Origin: Oscillospiraceae bacterium | GTDB lineage: Bacteria > Bacillota > Clostridia > Oscillospirales > SIG627 | Assembly (NCBI GenBank): GCA_015065325.1 | Contig: SVQO01000009.1 | Span: forward strand, 19,462 to 83,461 | Direction of reading: 5' to 3' | DNA: 64,000 nucleotides | Shown here: piece after piece, positions 61,771 to 64,000 of the stretch | Position numbering within the stretch: the stretch's first letter is position 1 | Layout: each line of letters begins with the position of its first letter | Translations under genes and position numbers: made by a program | The notes under the pieces: generated by a model | The model's input: the letters and a program-made list of their open reading frames with translations, nothing else | Database searches by the model: none | Told to the model about the DNA's origin: nothing

Positions 61771-61827
61771 GGCGCAGAGAGTGGGATTCGAACCCACGTG
61801 TGCTTTCGCACAAACTGATTTCGAGTC
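61770..61827 (-). tRNA. tRNA-Ser (CGA) 3' half, attachment-site remnant
   Basis: The minus strand reads anticodon loop GACTCGAAATC (anticodon CGA), a class II variable arm GTGC-GAAA-GCAC, T arm GTGGG-TTCGAAT-CCCAC, acceptor strand TCTCTGC, G and an encoded CCA. Upstream, the D arm and acceptor 5' strand (expected GCAGAGA) are missing and the 5' anticodon stem does not pair. This is what a site-specific element leaves when it duplicates a tRNA 3' end as its att site. The intact tRNA would lie at the far end of the element, beyond the window. Confidence 0.8.
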
Positions 61828-62100
61828 TTTTAGCCTTTGGACACTTGCTGATTTTTGCAGGATTTTTTAGGTGGCTTTATATTCGCTGAAACCCGCATAA
61901 AATAAGGCTTTTTCGGACATCGCTCCATCAAAGCTCCGCTTTCCCTAAGTGCGTTCGAATCGAATCAAAAATCGCATTTAGGAGAGAACTGAGGGCGTTT
62001 TGGAGAGAACTCAGGAGAGAACAGCCGCAAAACAAAACACATTGGCAATACACACAGGACGAACTTCAAACCGACAAATTAGTTTGAAAGGCGTATTGCT
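61828..62100. other. Element end with three GGAGAGAAC direct repeats, no gene
   Basis: About 270 nt without a convincing gene. Three exact GGAGAGAAC copies lie at 61981-61989, 62002-62010 and 62014-62022. Their position near the att remnant and upstream of the excisionase-like gene fits arm-type binding sites for an integrase or excisionase, but no integrase gene is seen here. Confidence 0.5.
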
Positions 62101-62682
62101 ATGAAATATCACAAACCGATTAACTGGAACGAAGTTCCCGACGTTATTACGAAAGAGCAATTCTATCGCATCTGCCATATTAGTAAATCCACGGCTCTGT
62201 ATCTGCTAAAAAGCGGAGCAGTCCCTTGTGAGTATTCGGGCAAGAAAACCCGTTGCTACAAAATCAAGAAAGATGATGTAAAAAAGTATTTGGAGAGCAA
62301 AGGTAAATTCCCCGAATACTATGCCACACCTAAAGGCTGGCATAGGGGTTATCGAAAAATATCGCTTCCGACGAATATGACCGATGCCACGTTAAAATTG
62401 CTTCACGAGTATTATTCCGATCTTTTATCCGACTACAAGAACGTTATTTCCTCTCATGAGGTCGTTAAGTTGACCGGATATGCAAAGACCACCATTAATA
62501 ATTGGTGCGGTAAAGGACAGCTTAAGCACTTTATAAAGCATAATACCTATTACATCCCCAAAGTATTTCTAATCGAGTTCTTTTGCTCACCGTATTTTCG
62601 CAGTATTATCCGTAAAACCTCTTGGCATATACAGACCATCAATGAGTTCCACCACCTTATGCAAAAAGAACAGAGCAAATAA
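62101..62682 (+). CDS. Excisionase-like helix-turn-helix protein
   Basis: 193 aa. The N-terminal winged-HTH (about 16-65: VITKEQFYRICHISKSTALYLLKSG, then CYKIKKDDVKKYLES) resembles MerR-like excisionase domains. A second HTH-like segment lies near 115-135 (SSHEVVKLTGYAKTTINNW). It is the first gene of the integrated element, reading away from the att site, where excision-control genes are usual. Codon use is visibly more AT-rich than in the host genes to the left. Confidence 0.7.
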   Translation: MKYHKPINWNEVPDVITKEQFYRICHISKSTALYLLKSGAVPCEYSGKKTRCYKIKKDDVKKYLESKGKFPEYYATPKGWHRGYRKISLPTNMTDATLKLLHEYYSDLLSDYKNVISSHEVVKLTGYAKTTINNWCGKGQLKHFIKHNTYYIPKVFLIEFFCSPYFRSIIRKTSWHIQTINEFHHLMQKEQSK

Positions 62683-62690
62683 CAGCTTTT

Positions 62691-62720
62691 GAGCACCTAC
62701 CTTCGGGTGGGTGCTTTTTC
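62691..62720 (+). terminator. Terminator after the excisionase-like gene
   Basis: AGCACCTACC-TTCG-GGTGGGTGCT (one wobble pair) followed by TTTTT. Confidence 0.85.
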
Positions 62721-62798
62721 AATGTGCGATTTCAAAATTTGCACAATCGCACTCCAAAAAGCTTTTTGCTACACTATAGCCGTAAGGAGGTGCAAACA

Positions 62799-63101
62799 AT
62801 GGCACGATTTATTGAAGAATTTTATTACGGCAACATCGATCCACAGGCTCGTAGCACAAAGCAAAATAAGACGGTACAAAAGGAAATGGCGGTTCTAACA
62901 AAAACCGAGGAACAGCTCACCAACGCCCTGCAAGACGAGCAAAAGAAATGGTTCCTCGACTTCTCAAACGCTTGGAGCATCGTCAACGGTGAATCTAATC
63001 TTGATAGCTTTATTATGGGTTTTCGTCTCGGCGCAAATTTCACCTACGATGCTTTTATCTCGACCGAAACCCCGTTTGAAGATCTGCTGAAGGAATCGTA
63101 A
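62799..63101 (+). CDS. DUF6809-like small protein
   Basis: 100 aa from the ATG at 62799, behind AAGGAGG. The pattern FIEEFYYGNIDP at the N-terminus, two helices with KTEEQLTNALQDEQKKWFLDF and the C-terminal FIMGFRLGANF match the small DUF6809 proteins common in Clostridia mobile elements, as I recall them. Function unknown. It lies 12 nt upstream of tnpV and is probably co-transcribed with it. Confidence 0.65.
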   Translation: MARFIEEFYYGNIDPQARSTKQNKTVQKEMAVLTKTEEQLTNALQDEQKKWFLDFSNAWSIVNGESNLDSFIMGFRLGANFTYDAFISTETPFEDLLKES

Positions 63102-63113
63102 AGGAGGATACAT

Positions 63114-63485
63114 ATGAAATCAATATTTGAACAACAGGGCGGCACTTATACGATGCAGGGCGATTACCGCTTGCCAAACCTGCTCCCACCCACCGAAGAA
63201 GAACGCCCTATCGGTGTGTGGGGACAACGCAGACTGAATTATTTAAAGCACCATCGCAAAGTCTTGTACTATAACCTTCTCACTTCCGGTAAGCTCCATT
63301 CCCACCTCGCAGACATCGAAGAACAAGCCCAAGACCTCTTTTCTCGGCTCGTAAAAGAACACGCCGAAAAAGAATGCATCACCGAACAACTCAAAGCCAC
63401 CGACCCAATGAAGTGGGTGAAGAAGATGAACAACATCCGTAAGCGTGTAACTGAAATGGTCAACACAGAAGCAATATTTTTGTAG
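63114..63485 (+). CDS. tnpV: TnpV transposon-associated protein
   Basis: 123 aa. It begins MKSIFEQQGGTYTMQGDYRLP and carries PIGVWGQRRLNYLKHHRKVLYYNLLTSGKL and the C-terminal WVKKMNNIRKR, the pattern of TnpV of Tn4451-type and related elements. Its role is unknown; it is a reliable marker of clostridial mobile DNA. AAGGAGG precedes the ATG. Confidence 0.85.
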   Translation: MKSIFEQQGGTYTMQGDYRLPNLLPPTEEERPIGVWGQRRLNYLKHHRKVLYYNLLTSGKLHSHLADIEEQAQDLFSRLVKEHAEKECITEQLKATDPMKWVKKMNNIRKRVTEMVNTEAIFL

Positions 63486-63572
63486 GAGTTATTGGCATCA
63501 CGATACTATAAATTTAGAAGCACTTATATACACTAAATGAGTCTCCTATTTGTCAGTAAAATATAAAACAAA

Positions 63573-63613
63573 AAAGTTGCACATCTAATCAAGAACGTTA
63601 GATGTGCAACTTT
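63573..63613. terminator. Bidirectional terminator between tnpV and the YunG-like gene
   Basis: Perfect 16-bp arms AAAGTTGCACATCTAA/TTAGATGTGCAACTTT with a 9-nt loop. The T-run is longest on the minus strand (TTTTTTGTTTT), so it mainly serves the minus-strand gene. Confidence 0.9.
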
Positions 63614-63685
63614 AGTTATATGAATATGTCATAAACACATATATAAAACCAAACGAAAAATTCAAACGCATTATTGTGGAACAAG

Positions 63686-64000
63686 TCAAAGCTTTTTATA
63701 GTTTTCTAACACCCGCTGCTTAAGAATGTTATAACGTTCAGCAACGTTACCTGTTTCTAAAAGATCATCTCTATTCCAATAGGTAACATTTTTGAAGATT
63801 AAATTACTTTGAAATTGTTGCTTTGTAAGATCTACTTTTATTCCTAAAATTTTATTCCAATAGTGTACTATACCTGTTTCTGACACTCCACTAAATATTT
63901 TTCCTCCGAAGTATTCATTAAACAGAAGTGCTGTTATAGCGCACTGACCTAACGCTGGGTTTTCTGGTGTCCAATTAGGAGCATCTTTGTGGTAAGCTGT
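63686..64000 (-). CDS. YunG-like protein, N-terminus off the window
   Basis: The frame is open from the right edge to the TAA at 63686, 104 codons. The visible part has WTPENPALGQCAITALL, FNEYFGG, VHYWNKI, KVDLTKQQF and a late ERYNILKQRVL, which together match YunG-family proteins; the Cys and His spacing suggests a transglutaminase-like arrangement. Function is unknown. It is AT-rich like the rest of the element. A GTG at 63886 is not the start, because the homology continues upstream of it. Confidence 0.65.
   Translation of the reverse strand, partial: TAYHKDAPNWTPENPALGQCAITALLFNEYFGGKIFSGVSETGIVHYWNKILGIKVDLTKQQFQSNLIFKNVTYWNRDDLLETGNVAERYNILKQRVLENYKKL

Noticed and set aside
61770..61860. 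Complete functional tRNA-Ser
   Set aside because: The 5' acceptor strand and D arm are missing, and the 5' side of the anticodon stem does not pair with the 3' side.
61965..62060. Short minus-strand frame ending in Ser-Pro-Glu/Lys repeats as an integrase C-terminus
   Set aside because: The frame is under 40 codons, is interrupted upstream by a stop and shows no recombinase motif. The repeats are better described as direct DNA repeats.

Overview
The window looks like chromosome from a low-to-moderate G+C Bacillota of class Clostridia, probably a gut lineage. The support is the Clostridia-type S10-spc-alpha order with adk and map inside it, Cys-containing (C+) forms of S4, S14, L24 and L36, strong AGGAGG ribosome sites, sigma-A promoters, and T-box, FMN and glycine riboswitches. 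I cannot name a genus from sequence alone.

Positions 1-15207 (minus strand) carry the ribosomal superoperon from rpsJ to rplQ, with secY, adk, map, infA and rpoA; rplQ runs off the left edge. A promoter and a structured leader of about 245 nt precede rpsJ. Then come a small membrane protein whose C-terminus runs into a duplicated 47-bp repeat, and the ylxM-ffh-rpsP-khpA operon (16202-18365).

Positions 18490-25000 hold a membrane-anchored unknown, a uridine-kinase-like P-loop protein, the riboflavin transporter gene ribU behind an FMN riboswitch that begins 10 nt after the tuf stop, and the str operon (tuf, fusA, rpsG, rpsL). rpoC and rpoB follow, to 32457. ligA is divergent from rpoB.

Positions 34893-46224 hold an alkaline-phosphatase-superfamily enzyme, a short gene that looks like a deletion scar joining DUF1538 to a P-II protein, a tandem glycine riboswitch upstream of an AGCS amino-acid symporter, a 1477-residue secreted M14 carboxypeptidase with duplicated flanking modules and a dockerin, thrS without a TGS domain behind a T-box, and a Gfo/Idh/MocA oxidoreductase.

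Positions 46372-58281 hold uppP, a small cluster (HTH-like protein, esterase, ArsC/Spx-like protein, VWA protein), two tandem paralogous zinc-ribbon membrane proteins, and a cell-envelope cluster: response regulator, histidine kinase, VTC-domain protein, DUF4956 membrane protein and a Cthe_2159-like beta-helix lipoprotein. The VTC, DUF4956 and lipoprotein genes probably act together at the cell surface under control of the kinase pair.

Positions 58340-61441 hold a metal-efflux module: an ArsR-AraC fusion regulator divergent from a free HMA metallochaperone and a P1B ATPase that has no metal-binding domain of its own. After it come an unusual array of eight short hairpins with conserved linkers (61546-61735) and the 3' half of a tRNA-Ser gene (61770-61827). 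The tRNA fragment marks the left junction of an integrated, more AT-rich element that continues past the right edge with an excisionase-like HTH gene, a DUF6809-like gene, tnpV and a partial YunG-like gene.
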